From positions 2,046,001 to 2,110,000 of the forward strand of contig NZ_JACHBL010000001.1 of assembly GCF_014200305.1 (NCBI RefSeq): a stretch of 64,000 nt of DNA, written 5' to 3'. The translations under genes and the position numbers were made by a program. How positions within the stretch are numbered: position 1 is the first letter of the stretch; every line of letters begins with the position of its first letter. The notes under the pieces are model-generated. The model was not told where the DNA came from, did no database searches, and saw only the letters and a program-made list of their open reading frames with translations. This document shows, in pieces, positions 45,306 to 56,339 of this stretch. The DNA is from Neomicrococcus lactis. GTDB taxonomy: Bacteria > Actinomycetota > Actinomycetes > Actinomycetales > Micrococcaceae.

Positions 45306-46103
45306 TTAGCCTAAGAGGTCCTCGATGACTCGAGCTACGCCGTCGTTCTCCACGGTGTCCGCCTCAAATTCGCAAGCCGCGAGGGCTGTGGGGTGGCCAC
45401 CGGACATCGCGTAACCGCGGCCAGCCCAACCAAGCATCTGGATGTCATTGGGCATATCGCCGAACGCAATGACGTCACTCGCGGGGATGCCCAGCGCCTC
45501 AGCATGACGGGCTAGGGCTGCCGCCTTATTGACGGACGGGTGAGCCATTTCCAGGAGGGTGACGTTGAACGCCGAATGCGTGACGGACACTAGTTCGTGC
45601 ACGTGCGGCTCCACGAGTCCGTGAAAATCCTCCGGGGTCAGCAAGCGCGACTTCGCCAAAAACTTGACCACGCCCTCTTGGCCCAATCGCGCGGCATCAA
45701 GCGGGGCAGGCCGGAACTCTCGGAGGTGTCGCATGTCCCCTGGCTCCGGGAACGTTTCTTCCAGATGCAACTGGAGCAGGGTTTCCGCCGCGAAGGTCGC
45801 TTCTGGCTCCACGTTCAAAATGAGCTCGCGCGTCATCATCACGTCTTGCCCCGGAATGGTGTGGGACTCAATGATCTGGTCCGTCTCAAAGTCGTAGACC
45901 ACGGCGCCGTTGGAACAAATCACGGAGCCGATCGAGTCAAACGCCTCACGGATCGGCTGCAGCCAGCGCGTGGGACGGCCGGTCACGAAAACAATCTGCA
46001 CGCCCTCGTTGCGAGCCCTGCGGAATGCCTGAATGGTGCGCTCAGAAATGGAACCATCCCTGCGGACAATGGTTCCATCGAGGTCACTTGCAATCAGGCG
46101 CAT
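45306..46103 (-). CDS. HAD-superfamily hydrolase, Cof type (second copy)
   Basis: A 265-residue Cof-like phosphatase. Motif I is IASDLDGTIVRRDG, motif II is IVFVTGRPTRW, motif III lysine is in MAHPSVNKAAALARHA and motif IV is VIAFGDMPNDIQMLGWAG. Substrate unknown. It ends a short minus-strand run and is preceded 21 bp upstream by the response-regulator gene stop, so the two may be co-transcribed. Confidence 0.92.
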   Translation of the reverse strand: MRLIASDLDGTIVRRDGSISERTIQAFRRARNEGVQIVFVTGRPTRWLQPIREAFDSIGSVICSNGAVVYDFETDQIIESHTIPGQDVMMTRELILNVEPEATFAAETLLQLHLEETFPEPGDMRHLREFRPAPLDAARLGQEGVVKFLAKSRLLTPEDFHGLVEPHVHELVSVTHSAFNVTLLEMAHPSVNKAAALARHAEALGIPASDVIAFGDMPNDIQMLGWAGRGYAMSGGHPTALAACEFEADTVENDGVARVIEDLLG

Positions 46104-46124
46104 TAGATAAGTCTATGTTGGCTC

Positions 46125-46790
46125 TTACGATCGGGGCGGCAGCAATCCCGCCTCAGCCGCAAGGAGTGCGGCCTGAGTCCTGGACTGAAGGTCTAGCTTG
46201 TGGAGAATGTTCGAGACGTGGGTGCGGGCGGTGCGTTCGCTAATGAACAGCTCTTGGGCGATCTGACGGTTTGATTGCCCCTCCCCTACAAGCCCCAGGA
46301 CTGTTCGCTCGCGACTCGTCAGCGTCGACAGCCCCGACACCGGGCTATTCATCAATTGGGTGAGCTTCTTGGTCATCGCGGTGTCGATGTACATCTCTTC
46401 TTTGAGCGCCGCTTGCATTGCTGCCGCAACCTCTTGCGGGCCGGCATCCTTCAGCAAATAGCCCGCGGCACCAAGGCGCATCATGGTGTTCATGCGCTCC
46501 GGGTCCGCGAAACTTGTGAGCACAACAACCTTCAAGTGAGGGTACTTTTCGCGAATCGCCTTGAGGGTCTCCGCGCCATCCATGCGCGGCATCATCAGGT
46601 CCAGAAGGACGATGTCGGGAAGGTGCCTAAACGTATCCAGCTCGGCGAGCTTCTCAAGCGCTTCGATGCCATCCGAAGCCTCGCCTACTGGCTCAACATC
46701 ATCAACGACGTCGAGATAGGAAGAGATTCCGCGCCGAACGATCGCATGGTCATCAACGATGAAGACTCTGACTGATCTGGGGTTGTTCAT
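46125..46790 (-). CDS. NarL/FixJ-family response regulator of the aromatic island
   Basis: A 221-residue DNA-binding regulator. The receiver domain has the acidic pair VDDH (Asp13/14), the phosphorylation site VLLDLMMP (Asp64), the switch Thr in VVLTSFADPE and the Lys in YLLKDAG. The C-terminal LuxR-type helix-turn-helix is LTSRERTVLGLVGEGQSNRQ, with IAQELFISERTARTHVSNIL. ATG at 46790 with AGGATC upstream. Divergent from ligA; its likely kinase partner lies at 50.7 kb, beyond the catabolic genes. It probably binds the shared boxes before ligA and ligM. Confidence 0.92.
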   Translation of the reverse strand: MNNPRSVRVFIVDDHAIVRRGISSYLDVVDDVEPVGEASDGIEALEKLAELDTFRHLPDIVLLDLMMPRMDGAETLKAIREKYPHLKVVVLTSFADPERMNTMMRLGAAGYLLKDAGPQEVAAAMQAALKEEMYIDTAMTKKLTQLMNSPVSGLSTLTSRERTVLGLVGEGQSNRQIAQELFISERTARTHVSNILHKLDLQSRTQAALLAAEAGLLPPRS

Positions 46791-46863
46791 GATCCTATGT
46801 TTCTCTATTTGCCGCGTTATGCGTGCGATGACTGCGTTTTCATGCGTATTTATTGCCCGGATG

Positions 46864-46931
46864 TAGGACAAATGTCGTAGTCCCATTGGGTCCATTTGCT
46901 CATGTGTCTCACATCACAGCCGACCTAGACT
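46864..46931 (+). promoter_or_regulatory. ligA promoter with activator box and -10
   Basis: Box TAGGACAAATGTC at 46864-46876 contains the dyad GAC-AAAT-GTC, the form bound by NarL/DosR-type regulators. The -10 TAGACT at 46926-46931 (in CGACCTAGACT) lies 62 bp downstream, with no good -35, as expected of an activator-dependent promoter. The same layout with 61-bp spacing occurs before ligM. A leader of about 40 nt precedes the ATG. Confidence 0.65.
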
Positions 46932-46977
46932 CGGCGCAGAACACATACCGCGCATCAACACCATACAAGGAGTCACC

Positions 46978-47334
46978 ATGACTACTTACACGCCGCAAGT
47001 CGAGGGAACCCATGTCTATGACACGGGAATGAGCCTGCGTGGACGGGCTCTGAACAAGATGCTCTACTCCCTGCGCTTGCCGCAAAACCGCGAGCTGTTC
47101 AGTGCGGATGAAGGCGCGTACTGCGACACCTACGGGCTCAACGAAGAGCAGAAGTCCGCTGTCCTTGAGCGCGACTGGAAAAAGATGACGGACATCGGCG
47201 CCTCAGTCTTCTATGTCATCAAGTTGGCCGCCATCGATAAGAAATCAATGCAGTACCTCGGCGGAGCTTTCACGGGAATGTCCCTGGAAGACTTCACCGC
47301 TGCACTGCGAGCTGGAGGACGGAAGTTTGGCTGA
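46978..47334 (+). CDS. ligA: Protocatechuate 4,5-dioxygenase-type small (alpha) subunit
   Basis: A 118-residue helical subunit that caps the active site of the beta subunit. The LigA-family core is visible: MSLRGRALNKMLYSLRLPQN, FSADEGAYCDTYGLNEEQ, WKKMTDIGASVFYVIKLAAI and LGGAFTGMSLEDFTAALRAGG. ATG at 46978 with AAGGAG 6 bp upstream. First gene of the island operon; it overlaps ligB by 8 bp. Substrate range (protocatechuate, gallate or methylgallate) cannot be told from this subunit. Confidence 0.92.
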   Translation: MTTYTPQVEGTHVYDTGMSLRGRALNKMLYSLRLPQNRELFSADEGAYCDTYGLNEEQKSAVLERDWKKMTDIGASVFYVIKLAAIDKKSMQYLGGAFTGMSLEDFTAALRAGGRKFG

Positions 47335-48196
47335 AATTATTTGGGGACTCGCCACCTCGCACGTGCCATCGATCGGCGCGGCAATGGACGGACGATTGAA
47401 CGAGGACGAGCTGTGGAAGCCGCTCTTCGACGGCTACGCGCCCGCTCGCGAATGGATGGCTGAGCGCACTCCGGACGTCGCCATTGTGGTCTACAACGAT
47501 CACGCGAACGCACTGGGGCTCGAGATGATTCCTACGTTCTCCATTGGCACCGCCGCCAACTACCCCATCGTTGACGAGGGCTTCGGGCCGCGAAAAGTAC
47601 CCAACGTCGTCGGCGCTCCTGACCTTTCTGAACACCTCTTGGTGAACCTCGTTGACGAGGGCTTCGACATGACGGTGCTTCAAGAACTTGAAGTGGACCA
47701 TGGCCTCACCGTTCCACTGTCCGTCTATTGCCCGGAGCCGGGCGATGCATGGCCGTGCACGGTAGTTCCGATTCTGGTCAATGTCCTCCAATACCCGCAG
47801 CCCACCGCCCGGCGGTGCCTGCAACTCGGCGAAGCTTTGGGACGGGCCATCAGAAGCTTCCCGAAGGACATCAAGGTGGCCGTCTTCGGCACAGGTGGAA
47901 TGTCCCACCAGCTCTCGGGAGAACGTGCAGGTCTGATTAATGAAGAATTCGACCGGAACTTCCTTGAAAAAATCGAGACGGATCCCCAGAGCTTGGCTGA
48001 GATTTCCCGGGCCGATTACATCAAGAAAGCCGGTTCCGAGGGAATCGAAATGATCATGTGGCTGGTCATGCGCGGGGCGCTGGGATCAGATATTCATCGA
48101 ATTCATGAGACGTACCACGTGCCCGCCTCAAACACGGCCGCAGCTATGGCACTTTTCGCAACGCCGAGCAGTGAAGGAAGCAATCCTCATGAGTGA
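47327..48196 (+). CDS. ligB: Protocatechuate 4,5-dioxygenase-type large (beta) subunit
   Basis: The catalytic, Fe(II)-dependent extradiol subunit, 289 residues. Metal ligands are all present: His12 (LATSHVPSIG), His59 (VYNDHANAL) and Glu241 (GIEMIMWLVMRGAL); the catalytic base is His194 (GTGGMSHQL). It closely follows Sphingobium LigB, as I recall that sequence, throughout, including the C-terminal YHVPASNTA. The start is TTG at 47327 with GGAGGA 7 bp upstream; the longer open frame from 47213 lies inside ligA. Overlaps the transporter gene by 8 bp. Confidence 0.93.
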   Translation: MAEIIWGLATSHVPSIGAAMDGRLNEDELWKPLFDGYAPAREWMAERTPDVAIVVYNDHANALGLEMIPTFSIGTAANYPIVDEGFGPRKVPNVVGAPDLSEHLLVNLVDEGFDMTVLQELEVDHGLTVPLSVYCPEPGDAWPCTVVPILVNVLQYPQPTARRCLQLGEALGRAIRSFPKDIKVAVFGTGGMSHQLSGERAGLINEEFDRNFLEKIETDPQSLAEISRADYIKKAGSEGIEMIMWLVMRGALGSDIHRIHETYHVPASNTAAAMALFATPSSEGSNPHE

Positions 48197-49550
48197 GAAT
48201 CTCAGTTTGGACCAACCGAATCAGCCGTCTGCACAGACCCGCCGGAAAGTGCTTATCGCTTCACTCGTTGGCACCTCGGTGGAGTGGTACGACTTCTTTA
48301 TCTACGGCTCTGCCACGGCCCTCATCTTTGCGCCGCAGTTCTTCCCCTCCGTTGACCCGCTCGCGGGAACGCTTGCGGCATTCGCGACTTTCGCGGTGGG
48401 CTTCTTGGCTCGCCCGCTGGGCGGCATCATCATGGGACACTACGGCGACCGCGTTGGCCGCAAGTCCATGCTGGTCTTTTCCATGCTGCTCATGGGCATT
48501 GGCACCGTCGCCATTGGCCTGTTGCCGAACTATGCCGCGATCGGCATGTGGGCGCCAGTTCTCCTGGTCTTCTTCCGGCTCATCCAGGGTGTGGGCGTTG
48601 GCGGCGAGTGGGGCGGCGCCGTCCTCATGGCCGTCGAGTATTCGCCAGCCAATCGGCGCGCGCTCTACGGTGCGTTTCCGCAGATGGGCCTCCCTATCGG
48701 CATCATCGGTGCCAACGTGGTCTTCATGATCATGACAAACATGCTCGATAAGGCCGCCTTCGCAGCGTGGGGTTGGCGCGTGCCGTTCCTCTTCAGCGCG
48801 GTGTTGGTCATGATCGCCCTCTACATCCGCCTCAAAGTTGAAGATTCCCCGGCGTTCAAGAACATTCAGCGCACGGAGACCGTGGCGAAGACGCCACTGT
48901 TGGATCTCTTCAAGAATCACACGGGCACTGTTCTCCTCGCAGGAATCGTGTCCATTGCTCCACCGGCCATCGGCTACATGTACTCGGTCTGGATGCTCTC
49001 TCACCGCGTGAACCTCGGCGGCAACGGAGGCATCCCTCAGAACGTCATGCTTGGTCTTATCCTCTGGGGCGCAGTGTGCCACCTCGTCACGGTGGCGCTG
49101 GGCGCCGTACTTGCGGACAAATTCACCCAGAAGAAGGTCTTCTTGTACGGCGCCGGATTGCTCGCCGTCTCAGCTTTCCCCTTCTTCTGGCTAGTGGACA
49201 GCGCCAATTGGCTCAACATCGCCATCGCTTTTGCCGTCATCCTGCTCGCTCAGTCTTTGATGGCCGGGCCGCAGGCCGCTCTGATCGCCGAGCTCTTCCC
49301 GGCCGAGGTCCGCTACTCCGGGGCGTCCGTTGCGTACCAAATTGGTTCGATCCTCGGTGGCGGCTTCATGCCGCTCATCGCTACGGGACTGTTCGCCGCG
49401 TACCACGCGTCCTGGCCGATCGCCACGTACTTGCTCATCATGGGCGTCGTGAGCTTCGCAGCCATGGCGTTCCTCAAAGTAGGCACGTACCGCGCATCCT
49501 CTGACGCTGTGTCCTCCCCCGTCGCCGAGAGTGCGGAGACCGTACGATGA
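48189..49550 (+). CDS. MHS-family aromatic-acid/metabolite:H+ symporter
   Basis: A 453-residue MFS transporter with 12 helices. The MHS signature is seen in VGTSVEWYDFFIYGSATALI, FLARPLGGIIMGHYGDRVGRK and RLIQGVGVGGEWGGAVLMAVE. Relatives import shikimate, dicarboxylates and aromatic acids. Its position between ligB and the hydrolase (overlapping both, 8 and 4 bp) makes it the probable importer of the island's substrate. Confidence 0.92.
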   Translation: MSENLSLDQPNQPSAQTRRKVLIASLVGTSVEWYDFFIYGSATALIFAPQFFPSVDPLAGTLAAFATFAVGFLARPLGGIIMGHYGDRVGRKSMLVFSMLLMGIGTVAIGLLPNYAAIGMWAPVLLVFFRLIQGVGVGGEWGGAVLMAVEYSPANRRALYGAFPQMGLPIGIIGANVVFMIMTNMLDKAAFAAWGWRVPFLFSAVLVMIALYIRLKVEDSPAFKNIQRTETVAKTPLLDLFKNHTGTVLLAGIVSIAPPAIGYMYSVWMLSHRVNLGGNGGIPQNVMLGLILWGAVCHLVTVALGAVLADKFTQKKVFLYGAGLLAVSAFPFFWLVDSANWLNIAIAFAVILLAQSLMAGPQAALIAELFPAEVRYSGASVAYQIGSILGGGFMPLIATGLFAAYHASWPIATYLLIMGVVSFAAMAFLKVGTYRASSDAVSSPVAESAETVR

Positions 49551-50254
49551 GCACTTTTGTCCTGATTTCAGGTGCCTGGCACGGCGGGTGGTGCTGGCAG
49601 CGCGTGACGCCGCATCTCACGGCTGGCGGCCATAGCGTTCACACGCCCACACTGACGGGCGTCTCGGATTCCGCGCACCTCATCAATCCCTCCGTGGGTC
49701 TCGATACCCACATCCAGGACGTCGTTGCATACCTCGAGGCGTATGACCTCCAGGACGTCATTCTGGTGGGCCACAGCTACGCGGGGCAGGTCATTACCGG
49801 CGTCGCTGACTGCGTTCCGCAGAGATTACGACGACGCGTGCACCTGGACGGTTTCATCGGTGACGGACGGCCCGCCATTGAGTTATTGCCGGAGTCGGTT
49901 GCCCATCACTACCGCGAGTCGGTTGCGGAGAGCGGATTCGGTTGGCTGATTCCGCCGCGACCGCTCGCGAAACTTGGCATCACCGAGCCGGCGGATGCCG
50001 CTTGGCTTGAGCCACGGTTGACCCCTCATCCGTGGAAGACCTACACGGATCCACTGCCACTGACTGGGGCGTTTGAGCAGGTTCAGGGTACTTACGTGGA
50101 ATGCGTTGACTGGATGCGAGTCTTCCAGTCCTTCCACGAGCAAGCGCGCGCTGCAGGATGGGACACCTACGAGGTGCCTACCGGACACGAGGCCATGGTC
50201 ACCAAACCGCAAGCACTAGCCTCTGTCTTCCTGCAGATCGCGGACGCTGCTTAG
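49547..50254 (+). CDS. Alpha/beta hydrolase of the aromatic island
   Basis: A 235-residue alpha/beta-hydrolase of the hydroxynitrile-lyase/methyl-salicylate-esterase type. Oxyanion region: LISGAWHGGWCW; nucleophile elbow GHSYAGQ (Ser); the catalytic His is in PTGHEAM near the C terminus. ATGA overlap with the transporter. In this context it may open a lactone or pyrone from ring cleavage, or cleave an ester before it. The exact reaction is inference. Confidence 0.88.
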   Translation: MSTFVLISGAWHGGWCWQRVTPHLTAGGHSVHTPTLTGVSDSAHLINPSVGLDTHIQDVVAYLEAYDLQDVILVGHSYAGQVITGVADCVPQRLRRRVHLDGFIGDGRPAIELLPESVAHHYRESVAESGFGWLIPPRPLAKLGITEPADAAWLEPRLTPHPWKTYTDPLPLTGAFEQVQGTYVECVDWMRVFQSFHEQARAAGWDTYEVPTGHEAMVTKPQALASVFLQIADAA

Positions 50255-50304
50255 CTCCGCTGAACCATCACCCATCCTGATCAATACAAGGAAAGTTGAG
50301 GCAC

Positions 50305-50580
50305 ATGGAATTCCTTGTCCGCTTCGAAACCCGCTTGCCTACAACACTGAGCACCGAAGAAGTCGGCGCCCTGAAGTCCGCTGAACGCGAGCGCGCTCTC
50401 GAGCTTCGCCAAGCTGGCATTCTGAAGAAGCTTTGGCGCGTTCCGGGGCGACCAGCCACGGTTGGCATTTGGGAAGCCCCGGACGCCACGGTGCTCCACG
50501 AGGCTCTTGCTTCTTTGCCGCAGTTTCCGTGGATGGACGTCAATGTGGAAGCACTCGCTACCCACCCGCAAGAGGTCTGA
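50305..50580 (+). CDS. Muconolactone delta-isomerase family protein
   Basis: A 91-residue ferredoxin-like protein matching CatC: MEFLVRFETRLPTTLST, AERERALELRQAGILKKLWR, VPGRPATVGIWEAP, ALASLPQFPWMDVNVEALATHP. CatC isomerises muconolactone in the ortho (beta-ketoadipate) pathway, yet here it follows a meta-cleavage dioxygenase and no catA or catB is present. ATG 50305 has GAGG upstream; 50 bp after the hydrolase. It may isomerise a LigAB product. Confidence 0.9.
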   Translation: MEFLVRFETRLPTTLSTEEVGALKSAERERALELRQAGILKKLWRVPGRPATVGIWEAPDATVLHEALASLPQFPWMDVNVEALATHPQEV

Positions 50581-50668
50581 CATAGAAGTCGCGAATGAGG
50601 ATCACTTCCTCATGGCTTGAATAGGCTGTCTATACATTCTTCGGGACCGAAGACATCGAAAGGCCGTG

Positions 50669-51895
50669 ATGCAAGAGGATCATGTGGCGTCAGAGCTTGA
50701 AGCAGTACGACGACGCGAGCGCCGCGCGGCTGCAGTCGCGCGAACGGCTGCAAGGGTCGCTTCGGAACGCTCACTCCCGGCCACGCTTCGCGCGCTAGCG
50801 CACGAGATCCTCCAGACCGATGACCTCGCGGGCGTTCAGGTCCTCACGAGTGAGAGTTCGGGAGACAAGCTTCGGATGCTGGGAGCCGCCGGGTTCCCAG
50901 CATCCCAAAACAGAACCTTCTTCGACCGGCTCATGGAATGCCAAGCGCGCGGCGCGCATCTGACCATGTTGGATGCCCTGAGCACGGGTGATCCCGTGGT
51001 CATTCCACACCGCTACCGCGTCGTCATGAATGATCCAGCGTGGGAACCTCTGCATCATTACCACCGGTATCCAGAGTGGGACGCCTTCGCCTCCATCCCC
51101 ATTAGGGTCCGCAACACCACCATCGGCATCCTCAACGCCTACATTGCGCCCGGCAAGAAGGTTGATCGGGAGAGTCTGGACTTCCTGTTCGCCATGGCGG
51201 AACAGGCTGGCCTGGCCATCGACTACGCCTCGCTGTTGGCGCGCGAACGTGAAGCAGCCCAACGCGATGTCCGCCAACAGCTGGCACGTGACCTCCACGA
51301 TTCCGCGGTGCAGCGCGTCTTTTCCATCGGCATGCTCGTTCAAACACTCAAAGTCCTCACTAGCACTGACGAGTCAAAGACGGGCAAGCGCATCCAAGAC
51401 ATCACGCTAGATCTCGAGGAGCTCGCCGAGTCCGTGTCCAAGGATCTTCGGGGACTCGTGGCTCAACTTCGACCTTCCGCCACTCAGGGCCTGGGCCTTC
51501 GCGAAGCGCTCTCCACCCTGACCGCTAATACTCATCGCCAAACCGGCATCAACTTCTCGATGAACATCAGTTCCGTTGCAGAGGAACTTGAAGCGGATCT
51601 CGCCGAGGACGTTTACCACGTCATCGCCGAAGCTACCCATAACGCCGTGAAGCATTCCTCGGCGGATCTGATCAGTATCGCTCTCGATGACGACGACGCG
51701 GGTACCGGTACTCACGTCGTACAGCTCACCGTCCGCGACAACGGCCATGCAGATCCCGACCGCGCGCCACTCGTTGAAGGAAACGGTCTGAGCTTCATGC
51801 GCGAGCGTGTCCGGCGGTGGCAAGGGCAGCTCACCATCAGCCAAGATTCTGGCGATGCGGGAACAGTCATCTCTGCGGAAATCCCGCTTTACTAG
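50669..51895 (+). CDS. Soluble GAF-domain sensor histidine kinase
   Basis: A 408-residue kinase without membrane helices. The N-terminal GAF domain (about residues 25-190) is followed by a HisKA_3 box LARDLHDSAVQRVFSIGM (phospho-His) and a HATPase domain with the N box EATHNAVKHSSAD and G boxes VRDNGHADPD and GNGLSFMRERVRRW. This is the NarL-partner (HPK7) class. Lacking a membrane anchor, it should sense a cytosolic ligand, plausibly the imported aromatic acid. It is 88 bp after the isomerase; AAAGG precedes ATG 50669. Confidence 0.9.
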   Translation: MQEDHVASELEAVRRRERRAAAVARTAARVASERSLPATLRALAHEILQTDDLAGVQVLTSESSGDKLRMLGAAGFPASQNRTFFDRLMECQARGAHLTMLDALSTGDPVVIPHRYRVVMNDPAWEPLHHYHRYPEWDAFASIPIRVRNTTIGILNAYIAPGKKVDRESLDFLFAMAEQAGLAIDYASLLAREREAAQRDVRQQLARDLHDSAVQRVFSIGMLVQTLKVLTSTDESKTGKRIQDITLDLEELAESVSKDLRGLVAQLRPSATQGLGLREALSTLTANTHRQTGINFSMNISSVAEELEADLAEDVYHVIAEATHNAVKHSSADLISIALDDDDAGTGTHVVQLTVRDNGHADPDRAPLVEGNGLSFMRERVRRWQGQLTISQDSGDAGTVISAEIPLY

Positions 51896-51916
51896 CAGCC
51901 GGCGCCGATGTCGGCA

Positions 51917-51983
51917 TAGGACAAACGTCTCGGTCAGAATCGGCCGATTTCCCTAAGCCATGAAACCTTTCACGACCTAGGCT
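51917..51983 (+). promoter_or_regulatory. ligM promoter with activator box and -10
   Basis: Box TAGGACAAACGTC at 51917-51929 differs at one base from the ligA box. The -10 TAGGCT at 51978-51983 (CACGACCTAGGCT) lies 61 bp downstream, matching CCGACCTAGACT before ligA. ATTT also recurs at the same place (box position 31). So ligM has its own promoter under the same control as ligA. Confidence 0.65.
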
Positions 51984-52016
51984 GAGTGTGAAGCAGATCA
52001 CCATTGTGAGTGTTGA

Positions 52017-53456
<1,440 letters not shown>

Positions 53457-53494
53457 TCAGCGCTTCACCAAGCACCAACACTCACAGATGAACT

Positions 53495-53543
53495 GAGTCC
53501 GGTGGTCTCACCCAAAAGGTAGGACCACCGGACTCTTTCTTTT
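53495..53543 (+). terminator. Strong terminator after ligM
   Basis: GAGTCCGGTGGTC (53495-53507) and GACCACCGGACTC (53523-53535) form a perfect 13-bp stem with a 15-nt loop, followed by TTTCTTTT. It lies between convergent ligM and the amino-acid transporter ATPase gene. Confidence 0.9.
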
Positions 53544-53560
53544 CTAGTACTAGTTTGAAG

Positions 53561-54345
<785 letters not shown>

Positions 54346-54349
<4 letters not shown>

Positions 54350-55347
54350 GAGTGATCCTTCCCGGAGAGCGCGCTGTCCGCGTTATCGGTGGAGTTATCA
54401 AACTTGACGGCGGCGTTCGCCTTTTGGGCATCCACCGCGCGGGTCAGTACGCCAGGTTTTCGCACCAAGCGCACGGCCTCCGCGCCAAACCGAGTCTCCA
54501 ACTTGGACTGCAAGAACGTAGCGATAGCGGTCATCACCATGTACCAGAGGGACGCCACAATGAGCAGCTCCATGATGAGGTTGTTCTGCTTGTAAATCTG
54601 GGACGCGTTGGTCATCAGGTCATTACCCGCCACCACGTAGACCAAGGAGGTGGTTTTCAGCATGGAGATGAACTCGTTGCCGGTGGGCGGGATGATGATG
54701 CGCAGTGCTTGGGGCAACACGATCTTCGTCATGCGCTTGCCGGGCGTCATACCCAGCGCGTACGCCGCTTCCGTCTGCCCCTTGTCCACGGCCTGAATGC
54801 CCGCACGAACGGTCTCGGCGAAGTACGCCGCGAGGTTCAAACCGAGGCCCAGAAGCGCCGCGTTGAAACCGGTCATCACTTCATTGGTGTCCCACATGTA
54901 GCCAATGTTGGTGAAGGGAATCTGGATGATGAGCTTGGGAAACAAGAACGCCAAGTTGTACCAGAAGATCAACTGCACCAGCACTGGCGTGCCGCGGAAG
55001 AACCAGATGTAGAGCGTGGCAAACCAGTTCAACACCGGGTTATGGGAGAGCTTCATGACGGCCAGGATCACGCCCAGCACGAGCCCCACCACGGTGGCGA
55101 GGATCGAGATGAGGATGGTGACCCAGATGCCGTCAATGATCTTCGGGAAGAAGAGGTAGTGGGCTACTTCGCTCCACCGGATGTTCTGGTTGGTGGCAAA
55201 AGTGAACACCAACCAACCGACAAACAGTACGGCCAGCGCCCCGAGAATCCATCTACTCTGATGCTTGAGTTTGACGATGGGCACTTCTTGACCGCTCGGA
55301 CCACTCAAATGAGTGGGTCGAGTTACGCGAGAGGACGCTGACCGCAT
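54346..55347 (-). CDS. Amino-acid ABC transporter permease
   Basis: A 333-residue permease of the HisM/GlnP type with an N-terminal helix followed by five core helices. The EAA loop is [21 protein letters not shown], preceded by [18 protein letters not shown] hydrophilic C-terminal tail of about 40 residues (ending SALSGKDHS) is longer than usual. Start ATG 55347, 9 bp after the binding-protein gene. Confidence 0.93.
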
Positions 55348-55356
55348 GTTGATCGA

Positions 55357-56331
55357 CTACTTTCCGTCGTTGATGGTGACCTTGTCGACTGCCATTTCCT
55401 TGACATTCCAGGCTTCGAGGATCTTGGCGTAGGTGCCGTCGTCGACGAGGGACTGAAGCGCCTTCTGCACGCTGTCCTGCAGAGCCTTGTTGTCCTGCTT
55501 CATGGCGATACCCCACGAGGCTTCGTCGCCAGCGATGGCTACGGCTTCGAGAGCGCCTTCAGAGGTCTGAGCACGGTAAGCCGCAACAGGGTAATCGTTG
55601 ATGCCAGCATCTGCGCGACCGTTGCGGACCTGCAAGATGGCTTCCTGGTCACCCGGGAACTTGAGGATGTTCACGGCCTTCTTGCCAGCAGCTTCGCAGT
55701 CCTTGCTGAAGCCTTCAGCAAGATCAAGCGAGGAACCGTTGTCGACGACGGCGACCGTCTTTCCGCACACCGTGTCCGCTGCGCCGAGGCCAGAAGGATT
55801 GCCCTTTTTGACCACCCAGCCGTTGCCAGCCTTGACGTAATCAACGAACGTCACCGTCTTGCGGCGCTCTTCGTTGTCCGTCATGGAGGACATGATGATG
55901 TCATAACGACCCGTGGTGATACCCGGGATCTGGGCGTTGAAGTCTTCGTTGTTGATGGTGATCTTCACGCCAAGCTTGTTGGCAATGGCACGGCCGAGGG
56001 CTGGGTCAACGCCGATGAGCGTCTTGCCGTCCTTGGCGAACATTTCCATGGGAGGGTAGCCCTCGGACGTGGTCATCTTGATGCCGTTGGTCTTGACCGC
56101 GTCAGGCAGGCCACTGGTCAAGGCGGCGTCCGGCTTGATGCCATCAACGACAGATGCTGCAAGGTCTTCAGTGGGTGCTGCTTCCGCGGTAAACGGTGCA
56201 GCGCTGCCGCCTGCCGAGCTGCTGTTGCTGGACAGCGACTGCCCACCACACGCGGTGGTGGCCAGGATGGCGGCGAGTGCTACGGATGCTGCTGCTCCGC
56301 GGCGCATCGAGAGGAAACGCTGAGATTTCAT
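55357..56331 (-). CDS. Amino-acid ABC transporter substrate-binding lipoprotein
   Basis: A 324-residue family-3 binding protein. Signal peptide ending in ATTAC (lipid Cys), a Ser/Gly-rich linker, then the PBP fold: SEGYPPMEMFAKDGKTLIGVDPAL, IIMSSMTDNEERRKTVTFVDYV and ADAGINDYPVAAYRAQT. The ATG at 56331 has AGGAG 4 bp upstream; the open frame further upstream overlaps the amidohydrolase. Ligand probably a polar amino acid or derivative. Confidence 0.93.
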   Translation of the reverse strand: MKSQRFLSMRRGAAASVALAAILATTACGGQSLSSNSSSAGGSAAPFTAEAAPTEDLAASVVDGIKPDAALTSGLPDAVKTNGIKMTTSEGYPPMEMFAKDGKTLIGVDPALGRAIANKLGVKITINNEDFNAQIPGITTGRYDIIMSSMTDNEERRKTVTFVDYVKAGNGWVVKKGNPSGLGAADTVCGKTVAVVDNGSSLDLAEGFSKDCEAAGKKAVNILKFPGDQEAILQVRNGRADAGINDYPVAAYRAQTSEGALEAVAIAGDEASWGIAMKQDNKALQDSVQKALQSLVDDGTYAKILEAWNVKEMAVDKVTINDGK

Positions 56332-56339
56332 GGTTCTCC

